Shown piece by piece: positions 9,717 through 17,444 of a DNA stretch of 64,000 nt. The notes below the pieces were generated by a model that did not search any database, was not told where the DNA came from, and was given only the letters and a program-made list of their open reading frames with translations. The position numbers and the translations under genes are program-made. Numbering within the stretch: the stretch's first letter is position 1; every line of letters begins with the position of its first letter. The stretch is from Saccharothrix sp. (GTDB lineage: Bacteria > Actinomycetota > Actinomycetes > Mycobacteriales > Pseudonocardiaceae), in NCBI RefSeq assembly GCF_031180885.1, contig NZ_JAPSLK010000017.1:62001-126000 (forward strand), given 5' to 3'.

Positions 9717-10280
9717 TCAGCGCGCTCCTTCTTCCCTGCGGTCGTCTTCGCGACGGTCCAGCAGGTCCTCGAAAAGCGTGCGGTAGTGCACCATGGCCGC
9801 ACGCAGGTCCTCGGTGGACGCCTCGCCCCGGTCCTGGCGCTGCGAGATGGTGTGCGCCTCGCGGTAGTGCTCCAGGGTGTTCGCGTGCTCGACGGACAGC
9901 AGCGCCTCCTGGCGCTCGTACCCCTCGGTGGGGTAGCCGCGTTCCGCCATCAGGTCGGTCACCAGGCGGTCCGCCTGGGTCACCGCGTCCTGCGGGGTGT
10001 CGACGAACTGCTCCTGGATGCGCGACCAACTCCGGGCGTAGCTCTCCCGGGTCACCGGCGTGAGCGGGCGGAGTTGGAGCTTGGCGTGTTCACGCTCGCG
10101 CTCGACCAGTTCACGCTCCGCAGCCATCCGGTTGTCGCTGCGCTCTACGGCCCGGTCGTACTCGGGGCCGAACCGCTCGCGCAACCTCTTGCGCTGCAAG
10201 AAGAATCGCGACAGCAATGCGACCGCTGCCACGACGACCAGCACGACGACGATGACGCCGACAAGGGTGCCGGTGGACAT
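9717..10280 (-). CDS. Membrane-anchored hypothetical protein (187 aa)
   Basis: One N-terminal transmembrane helix (about residues 6-28, rich in V/A/L) is followed by a basic stretch (RKRLRERFG), a long charged helix and a C-terminal domain carrying WSRIQEQFVDTPQDAVTQAD, TEDLRAAMVHYR and LFEDLLDR. The C-terminal domain matches that of the next gene. The topology suggests a cytoplasmic domain tethered to the membrane, perhaps pairing with the soluble paralogue. The ATG at 10280 is preceded by a GGAGG-like purine run. Function unknown. Confidence 0.78.
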   Translation of the reverse strand: MSTGTLVGVIVVVLVVVAAVALLSRFFLQRKRLRERFGPEYDRAVERSDNRMAAERELVEREREHAKLQLRPLTPVTRESYARSWSRIQEQFVDTPQDAVTQADRLVTDLMAERGYPTEGYERQEALLSVEHANTLEHYREAHTISQRQDRGEASTEDLRAAMVHYRTLFEDLLDRREDDRREEGAR

Positions 10281-10343
10281 CTGTGGCCTCCTTGGGCTCG
10301 GATGTCCACCGGGGTTCCCACGATCGAGTGAGGGTAAAACAAC

Positions 10344-11498
10344 CTACCCCTTCACGCAGACGACCTGCTTGAGCCGCGTGACGACCTCCACCAGGTCGCT
10401 CTGCTGGGCGATCACGGTGTCGAGGTCCTTGTAGGCGCCGGGGATCTCGTCCACCACGCCGACGTCCTTCCGGCACTCCACCCCGGCGGTCTGCGCGGCC
10501 AGGTCGGCGGCGGTGAACGTCTTGCGGGCCTTGGTGCGGGACATCCTGCGGCCGGCGCCGTGCGACGCGGACTCGAACGAGTCCGGGTTGCCCAGGCCGC
10601 GCACGATGTACGAGCCGGTGCCCATCGAGCCCGGGATGATCCCGAGTTCGCCCTTGCGGGCCCGGATCGCGCCCTTGCGGGTCACCAGGACGTCCTCGCC
10701 GAAGTGGTGCTCCTCCGAGACGTAGTTGTGGTGGGCGCTGATCGGCTCGTCGAAGGTGGTGTCGGGGAAGTGGCGCAGGAGGACGTCCGTGACGAGCTTG
10801 AGCATGGTGGCTCGGTTGCGGCGCGCGTACTCCTGCGCCCAGTACAGGTCGTGCCGGTACGCGGCCATCTCCGGGGTGCCGGACAGGAACACCGCCAGGT
10901 CCGGGTCGGGCAGGTCCTCGTTGTGCGCGAGGGTCCGCGCGACCGAGATGTGGTGCTGCGCCAACTGGTTGCCGACGCCCCGCGAGCCCGAGTGCAGCAT
11001 GACCCACACCCGGTCGTCGGTGTCCAGGCACACCTCCAGGAAGTGGTTGCCGCCGCCGAGGGTGCCCATCTGCCGCAGCGCCTTGCCCTGGTCCAGGGTC
11101 GGCACCAGGCGGTCGAAGGAGTCCCAGAACGGGTCGCGCGCGACGACCGGCTCCTTGTGCATGGCGAACCCGACCGGCACGGCCTTCTCCAGCGCGCTGC
11201 GCAGGTGCTTCAGGTCGGCCGGGAGGTCGTTCGCGTGCAACGAGGTCCGCACCGCCGTCATGCCGCACCCGATGTCGACGCCGACGGCCGCCGGCGACAC
11301 CGCGTCCTTGAGCGCGATGACGGACCCGACGGTGGCGCCCATGCCGTAGTGGACGTCGGGCATGACGGCAACGTGCTTGACCGCCCAGGGGAGGGCGGAG
11401 ATGTTGCGCAGCTGTCGCAGCGCCTGCTCCTCGACCTCGTCCGGGTTGGCCCACAGCCGGATGTCCACGCGGGAACCGGCGATCGTCGTTGCGGTCAT
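10344..11498 (-). CDS. rtcB: RtcB-family 3'-phosphate RNA ligase
   Basis: 384 aa, typical RtcB length. Mn2+/GMP-site motifs are in order: VMPDVHYGMGATVG (about 46), VDIGCGM with the metal-binding Cys (about 75), GGGNHFLEV, LHSGSRGVGNQLA, SMGTGSYIVRG and SHGAGRRMSR. Together they cover the metal and guanylylation site. RtcB joins 2',3'-cyclic-phosphate or 3'-phosphate RNA ends to 5'-OH ends for RNA repair. No archease or RNA cyclase is adjacent, and it appears monocistronic. The C-terminal KQVVCVKG is normal for the family. Confidence 0.93.
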   Translation of the reverse strand: MTATTIAGSRVDIRLWANPDEVEEQALRQLRNISALPWAVKHVAVMPDVHYGMGATVGSVIALKDAVSPAAVGVDIGCGMTAVRTSLHANDLPADLKHLRSALEKAVPVGFAMHKEPVVARDPFWDSFDRLVPTLDQGKALRQMGTLGGGNHFLEVCLDTDDRVWVMLHSGSRGVGNQLAQHHISVARTLAHNEDLPDPDLAVFLSGTPEMAAYRHDLYWAQEYARRNRATMLKLVTDVLLRHFPDTTFDEPISAHHNYVSEEHHFGEDVLVTRKGAIRARKGELGIIPGSMGTGSYIVRGLGNPDSFESASHGAGRRMSRTKARKTFTAADLAAQTAGVECRKDVGVVDEIPGAYKDLDTVIAQQSDLVEVVTRLKQVVCVKG

Positions 11499-11545
11499 GG
11501 TTCAAGGCTAGGTCGGGCGGTGGCGCGCCGCGATCGGTTTACGGG

Positions 11546-11574
11546 GTGCGGGTGGGTGTTGCGCCCACCCGCAC
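11546..11574. terminator. Hairpin terminator below the ABC exporter operon
   Basis: 11-bp perfect GC-rich stem (GTGCGGGTGGG / CCCACCCGCAC) with a 7-base loop, 12 bases past the permease stop codon. There is no T-tract, as is usual in actinomycetes. Confidence 0.6.
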
Positions 11575-11586
11575 GGCCACGTGGTG

Positions 11587-12386
11587 TTACCGGCTGACTG
11601 CCTTGCGGTACTGGCGGATCGCCAGCGGCACGAACACCACCAGGAAGACCACCACCCAGATGAGGGTGGTCAGCACGGGGTGCTGGAGCGACCAGACGTC
11701 CGCCTTGGGGAACTCCGGGTTGGTGTTGCCGAACAGCTCGCGCGCGGCGGCGGTGACCGCTGAGACCGGGTTCCACTCCGCGAAGACCTTCAGCGGCCCC
11801 GGCAGGTTGCTCTCCTGCACGAAGGTGTTCGCGATGAAGGTCAACGGGAAGATCGCGATGAAGCTCGCGTTGTTGAACACCTCCGGGCTGCGCACCATGA
11901 GCCCCACGATCGCCATGCCCCACGACAGGGCGTAGGCGAACAGCAGCAGCAGCGCGAACCCGGCCAGCGCCTCGAAGAACGACGAGTGGATGCGCCAGCC
12001 CACCAGCAGACCGGTCAGCGACATCACGATGATGACGATGACGTTGTTCAACAGGTCCGAGGTCGTCCGCCCGACCAGCACGGCCGACCGCGCCATCGGC
12101 AGCGACCGGAACCGGTCGATGACGCCCTTCTGGATGTCCTCCGCGAGACCGCTGCCGGTGATGGTCGCGCCGAACACGACGGTCTGGGCGAAGATGCCCG
12201 CCATCAGGAACTCGCGGTAGTCCATGCCGGGGATCTGGATCGACCCGCCGAACACGTACGCGAACAGCAGCACGAACATGATCGGCGACAGCGTGGAGAA
12301 GACCAGCAGGTCCGGCACGCGCTTGATCTTGATCAGGTTGCGCTTGGCGACGACCGCGCCGTCACCCAGCGCCTGCACGATGGTGC

Positions 12387-12390
<4 letters not shown>
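11587..12390 (-). CDS. ABC-2 type exporter permease (DrrB-like)
   Basis: 267 aa with six predicted membrane segments and the ABC-2 signature region (FRSLPMARSAVLVGRT, then the ENPVT-like EWNPVSAV near the C-terminus). The ATG at 12390 overlaps the stop of the ATPase gene by 4 bases, so the two are translationally coupled and should form one exporter. The family includes daunorubicin and other lipophilic-drug exporters. The substrate cannot be inferred, as no biosynthetic genes are adjacent. Confidence 0.88.
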
Positions 12391-13352
<962 letters not shown>

Positions 13353-13452
13353 GACCTCATCATGGCGTCGGGGTACGACAATTCAGCGGGAATTTTCACC
13401 CGGTCAGCCCAAGTTCGTCCCTGACCAGCGGTTTTCGCAACCTTCCGTCAAC

Positions 13453-13881
13453 ATGGAGGTCGTGACGATCAAGCGAGCCTCCACATCGGACCTCCCGACC
13501 ATCCTGCCTCTGGTGCGCGAGTTCTACGCCGTCGACGGGCACCACTACGACGAGGCGGTGGTGACCGCCGCGCTGGAGCCGCTGCTGGTCGACGACCGCT
13601 ACGGGCAGGTGTGGCTGTTCGACACCGGGTACGCGGTGCTGACGTGGGGCTACTCGCTGGAGTCCGGCGGGCGGGACGCGTTGCTCGACGAGTTCTTCGT
13701 GCGCAACCGCGGTGGCGGTGTGGGCGGCGCGGTGCTGAACGCGTTGGTGGAGGAGGCGCGGAAGGCGGGCGCGTTGAAGATGTTCCTGGAGACCGAGGCG
13801 CCCAACGACGCGGCCCGCCGGTTCTACGGTCGCCACGGGTTCGAGGCGGAGACCTCCACTTGGCTCAGCCGGCTCCTCTAG
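13453..13881 (+). CDS. GNAT-family N-acetyltransferase
   Basis: 142 aa, a complete single GNAT domain. The acetyl-CoA loop is represented by RNRGGGVGGAVLNALV (about 80), followed by the conserved NDAARRFYGRHGF helix-strand element near the C-terminus. The substrate is unknown. The ATG at 13453 is chosen; a GTG at 13462 would leave the GGAGG too close. An open frame extends back to 13318 but runs through the divergent promoter. The stop overlaps the convergent HNH gene by 4 bases. Confidence 0.82.
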   Translation: MEVVTIKRASTSDLPTILPLVREFYAVDGHHYDEAVVTAALEPLLVDDRYGQVWLFDTGYAVLTWGYSLESGGRDALLDEFFVRNRGGGVGGAVLNALVEEARKAGALKMFLETEAPNDAARRFYGRHGFEAETSTWLSRLL

Positions 13882-14612
13882 ACCAGGAGGTGACTGCGCA
13901 GTTCGGGGTCGCGGAGGATGGGCAGGACGGACGAGTCGAGCACCCGGTCCGCGCCGGGTGCTTCGGCGAGCCGCAGCATCGCCTGGCAGACGTCGGCCAG
14001 CGGCTGGCCGCGCACGGTGAGCACCGCCTCCCGCATCTGCTCCGGAGCACCCCGTTCGCGCCCCTCGACCCACTTCTGGAGGGCCATCACGACCACGCGG
14101 TGTGCCTGCTCCCGACCCTGCGTCAGCACCGGCCGGTTCAGGTCGAAGACCTCGATGGTCGCCCGGCCCTTGTCCGTCAGCCCCACGTACTGGCCCAGCG
14201 ACGGCGTCAGCAGCAGGTGCTCGAACGGGTCCTCGACGGTCGGGTCCACCAGCAGCGGCGTGCCGTCGGGGGCCAGCGGGAAGCGGTCGCGCTTGAGGTT
14301 GCTGTTGCAGGTGGCGCACGCGAGCAGGTGGTTGAGCCAGTCGAACGTGCGCACCGGGTTGCGGGACAACGGCTCGAAGTGGTCGATGTCGGTGCCCTGG
14401 CTGTCCCCGCAGTACATGCACCGCTGGTAGCCGGGCGCCATCTCCTCCAGCAGCCGCCGCAGCGGCGCGTGCACGGTGCGGCGCACCACGGCCCGCTTCC
14501 ACGCCGCGCGGGCCACCCGGACCCGGTCGGGGGCGGCGGCGATCTCGTCGGTCAGCGGCGGTAACCGCCTCGCCAGGTCCGGGGGCAGGGCGGTGCGGGC
14601 GAGCCGGATCAC
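13878..14612 (-). CDS. HNH endonuclease, PtuB-like (Septu defence candidate)
   Basis: 244 aa. The nuclease core is at about residues 66-110: CMYCGD, then DIDHFEPLS with the catalytic His, NHLLACATCNSNLK and RDRFP. This is a Cys4 zinc-stabilised HNH (beta-beta-alpha metal) fold. The rest is helical. The start ATG overlaps the stop of the upstream ATPase by 4 bases, so the two are made together. An ATPase-HNH pair in this order is the hallmark of type I Septu (PtuA-PtuB), an anti-phage system. Assignment rests on architecture and motifs; a TIGR02646-like nuclease of other function is possible. Confidence 0.72.
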   Translation of the reverse strand: MIRLARTALPPDLARRLPPLTDEIAAAPDRVRVARAAWKRAVVRRTVHAPLRRLLEEMAPGYQRCMYCGDSQGTDIDHFEPLSRNPVRTFDWLNHLLACATCNSNLKRDRFPLAPDGTPLLVDPTVEDPFEHLLLTPSLGQYVGLTDKGRATIEVFDLNRPVLTQGREQAHRVVVMALQKWVEGRERGAPEQMREAVLTVRGQPLADVCQAMLRLAEAPGADRVLDSSVLPILRDPELRSHLLV

Positions 14613-15940
14613 CGCTGCATCCGGGCCTGGACCTCGCGCGTGCGCGCGACCGGTGAACTGGTCAGCAGCGCCTTGAGCTTCTCGTACCGGCGCACGGTCT
14701 TCTCGTCGGCCGCGCCGGTGATCACCCGCACCTCCAGCTCCACCAGCTCCGCCCGCAGCCGCTGCGCCCGCTCCGAGTACGGGGTGTCCAGCCCGAACAG
14801 GTCGGACAACACGGCGTCGTCACCGCTGCCGTAGACGATCCGCTCGTACAGCGCCCGGTCCACCACCCGCGGCGGCTCCTGCTGGTCGGGGCCGGGCAGC
14901 CGGACCAGGCCGCCCGGGTCGGCCGCCTGGCACACGTACGGGCTGTGCGTGGTCACCAGGAACTGGATGTTCGGGAAGTGCTCCTTGAGCCACCCGCCGA
15001 TCCGCTTCTGCCACGACACGTGCAGGTGCGCGTCCACCTCGTCGATGATCACGACCCCGGGCGCGGTGAGCGCCAGCCCGCCGGCCGGCGTCGGGGCGGT
15101 GCGCAGCGCCCCGAAGGACTCGTGGATCTGCTTGACCAGGTCCACCACGAGCGAGGCGACGGTGCGGTAGCCGTCGCTCATCTCGCGCAACGGGAACCGG
15201 TGGCCGCCGTTGTCCACCCAGAGCCCGTCGGAGTCCACTCCCCGGATGCGGTAGTCGTCGGGCAGCAGGCCGTCGGACAGGATCGCCAGCGCGACCGACT
15301 TCAGCTCCTCCGCGCCCGGCCGCCGTTCCAGCGACCGGAGATGTTGCTCGATCAACCATCCCACGCCCTCGGCGAGCGACGCGTCCTCGTGGAACAGGGT
15401 CGCCAGCCGGGACACCGGGCCCAGGCTCGACATCAGCCGCTGCGCGTCGGGCGTGCCGCCGACCATGCGCCGGAACGGCCCGTAGGCGGCGCAGAACCAG
15501 CCGGTGGGGTTGTCCTGCCACGGGCCGCGGGTCGCGGCGGTCTTGCTGCCCTCCAGCTTCTCCTTCAGCGAGGGCTGGAGACCGCGGTAGCCGCGCCGGT
15601 CCTCCTCGTCCGGCATGGTCCACACCAGGCCCGCCCACAGCTCGCCGGACGGCCGGCGGCCCTTGCCCGACCACCGCTCGGCGTGTTCGTCCTGGGTGAA
15701 CCGCACCTGGGCGACGGCCTCGCGCTCACCGGCGGTGACCCAGTTCTCGAAGTCCGGTACCAGGTTGCGGGCCACCGCGGGACCGCTGATCGCCAGCGCG
15801 ATGGCGTGCAGGAGGGAGGTCTTGCCCGAGCCGTTGCGGCCGGCGATCACGGTCCAGCCGGGGGCGGCGAGCTTGAGGTCGACCTCGCGGGCGCCGTGAA
15901 ACCCCTTGATGTTCCGCAGCCGGACCTGCGAGATGTACAT
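14609..15940 (-). CDS. AAA/ABC-type ATPase, PtuA-like (Septu defence candidate)
   Basis: 443 aa from the ATG at 15940. SMC/RecF-like nucleotide-binding domain: LRNIKGF start, Walker A GRNGSGKTS (about 34), a long insertion, an ABC-signature-like REMSDGYRT (about 265), Walker B VVIIDEVDAHLH (about 307) and switch His in TTHSP. The C-terminus is a charged helix with no TOPRIM motif, which separates it from OLD nucleases. PtuA uses such a domain to control its HNH partner. It is divergent from the XRE gene; the upstream frame extension to 16018 lacks family character. Confidence 0.75.
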   Translation of the reverse strand: MYISQVRLRNIKGFHGAREVDLKLAAPGWTVIAGRNGSGKTSLLHAIALAISGPAVARNLVPDFENWVTAGEREAVAQVRFTQDEHAERWSGKGRRPSGELWAGLVWTMPDEEDRRGYRGLQPSLKEKLEGSKTAATRGPWQDNPTGWFCAAYGPFRRMVGGTPDAQRLMSSLGPVSRLATLFHEDASLAEGVGWLIEQHLRSLERRPGAEELKSVALAILSDGLLPDDYRIRGVDSDGLWVDNGGHRFPLREMSDGYRTVASLVVDLVKQIHESFGALRTAPTPAGGLALTAPGVVIIDEVDAHLHVSWQKRIGGWLKEHFPNIQFLVTTHSPYVCQAADPGGLVRLPGPDQQEPPRVVDRALYERIVYGSGDDAVLSDLFGLDTPYSERAQRLRAELVELEVRVITGAADEKTVRRYEKLKALLTSSPVARTREVQARMQR

Positions 15941-16122
15941 GGTGGCGACTGTAGTGGGGGCGGGTGTCCATCCGGTGCGGTCGGCGGGTGCGGCGTGCAG
16001 TGCTTGCGGCGGGGGCATCTTATGGGGTGCGTATGCATCTTCTTAGCGCCCGAACGAGTGAACTGAAATCGCGGCGCTCGACCACTAGGGTGTTCGCAGT
16101 CTTTTCAGAGGAGCGATGGCGG

Positions 16123-16977
16123 ATGGCAGCGGTCCAAACCCGACGCAAGCGCAAACTGGGGCAGTTCCTCAACGCACTGCGCAAGCGCGCCGGCAAGACG
16201 GAGATCGACTACCACGCGCTCACCCGCAAGACGCAGTCGACGCTGTCGCGGATGGAGAACGGTTACATCAGTCCGAGTTGGACCGAGCTGAGCGCGCTCC
16301 TGGCGCTCTACGGGGCGAGCGACGACGAGCGGCGCGAGGCGGAAGCCCTGTGGGAGGACGCGAAGCAGGATTCCACGCGCCTGGCAAACGCCGCGGCCTA
16401 CACCCCCGAGGCGCGCACGTACGCGCGGCAGGAGGCGGACGCGACCGAGGTGCGCACCATCGAGATGATCGTGATCCCGGGGCTGCTGCAGACGGCGGCG
16501 TACGCGGCGGCCATCCGCCTGGCGGGCCGGCGTTTCGTGGACACGGCGGTGTCGGTCGAGCAGGCCGTGGCGGCGCTGGCGAGCAGGCAGCGGCGGCTGC
16601 CCGGCCTGACGCTGCACGCGGTGATCGACGAGGCGGCGCTGCACCGGGTGGTGGGCGGACCGGAGGTGATGGTTGCGCAGTTATCGCACCTTTTGGACAT
16701 GTCGAAGCAGAGCAACATCACGATCCAGGTGATCCCGTTCGGCGCGGGGGCCTACGGGACCATGTCCGGCGGCGGCGCGACCGCTCTCCTGTTCGAGGAA
16801 GGCGATCCCTCCACCGTGTACCTGGAGTACGCCGGCGGTGGGAAGTGGGTGGACAATCCCGCCGATGTCGAGAAGTACCTGCTTCACTTCGATGACATGG
16901 CCGGCGAGGTCGCGCTGCCGCCCAAGGACTCGGCCTCGTTGATCAGCGAACTGGCAACCGCACTGAAGGAAACATGA
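16123..16977 (+). CDS. XRE helix-turn-helix protein with DUF5753 domain
   Basis: 284 aa. The N-terminal HTH is at about residues 9-63 (LGQFLNALRKRAG, then TLSRMENGYISPSW). The C-terminal DUF5753 ligand or partner domain runs from about 100 (IPGLLQTAAYA, RQRRLPG, IQVIPFGAGAYG). The ATG at 16123 follows AGAGGAG by 9 bases; the open frame upstream is not family-like. It overlaps the DUF397 gene (ATGA). In Streptomyces such pairs (for example BldB/WhiJ-type) act as developmental regulators and have been suggested to work like toxin-antitoxin pairs. Confidence 0.88.
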   Translation: MAAVQTRRKRKLGQFLNALRKRAGKTEIDYHALTRKTQSTLSRMENGYISPSWTELSALLALYGASDDERREAEALWEDAKQDSTRLANAAAYTPEARTYARQEADATEVRTIEMIVIPGLLQTAAYAAAIRLAGRRFVDTAVSVEQAVAALASRQRRLPGLTLHAVIDEAALHRVVGGPEVMVAQLSHLLDMSKQSNITIQVIPFGAGAYGTMSGGGATALLFEEGDPSTVYLEYAGGGKWVDNPADVEKYLLHFDDMAGEVALPPKDSASLISELATALKET

Positions 16978-17153
16978 ACACGAAGAAGACGTGGCGTAGA
17001 AGCTCGTACTCGGGCGCGGCGAACAACTGCGTCGAGCTGGCGATCGGCCCCGCGGCCGCGGTTGTGGTCCGCGACAGCAAGAAACCCGGATTGGAACTGA
17101 CCTTTCCGGACCGTCCGTTCCGGGCGTTCCTCTCCACCCTCCGCAAGAGCTGA
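16974..17153 (+). CDS. DUF397 small protein partner
   Basis: 59 aa. It has the DUF397 pattern: WRRSSYSGAANNCVELA, then VVVRDSKKPG, then the hydrophobic C-terminal LTFPDRPFRAFL. The ATG overlaps the stop of the upstream XRE gene by 4 bases. DUF397 proteins are the usual small partners of XRE/DUF5753 regulators and are thought to counter them by direct contact. Confidence 0.88.
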   Translation: MNTKKTWRRSSYSGAANNCVELAIGPAAAVVVRDSKKPGLELTFPDRPFRAFLSTLRKS

Positions 17154-17174
17154 CCTTTACTCACGATTCCGCCG

Positions 17175-17201
17175 CCGCCCGCCCTGGTGAGGGGCGGGCG
17201 G
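17175..17201. terminator. Bidirectional hairpin between DUF397 gene and fdsD
   Basis: 10-bp perfect stem CCGCCCGCCC / GGGCGGGCGG with a 7-base loop, lying between two convergent genes. Confidence 0.6.
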
Positions 17202-17237
17202 TTCCACGCGGTCCACTCCGGACTGCCCCGTCGCAGG

Positions 17238-17444
17238 TCACGACACCAGCCGTGCGGCCGCGACCACCAGCGGGTCCAAGGCTTCCGGTGTGGAAGTTGT
17301 GTGCTGCAGCAACTCTTCCCGCATCCGGGGCTCCCAGAACGCGCGGATGTGCTGGGCGATCGCCGCCGCCGCGCGGTCCGCCGACTGGTGGTGGAACTGC
17401 GCGGCGATCTCGTTGGCCAATCGGACGGTCGGTGGCACCGGCAT
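17238..17444 (-). CDS. fdsD: NAD-dependent formate dehydrogenase subunit delta
   Basis: 68 aa. It matches the short FdsD family by position and by motifs: VRLANEIAAQFHH near the start and IRAFWEPRMREEL in the middle. In other bacteria FdsD is needed for assembly or stability of the molybdenum formate dehydrogenase rather than catalysis. Its ATG overlaps the fdsA stop by one base (TGATG), so translation is coupled. It is the last gene of the fdsGBAD operon. Confidence 0.85.
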   Translation of the reverse strand: MPVPPTVRLANEIAAQFHHQSADRAAAAIAQHIRAFWEPRMREELLQHTTSTPEALDPLVVAAARLVS

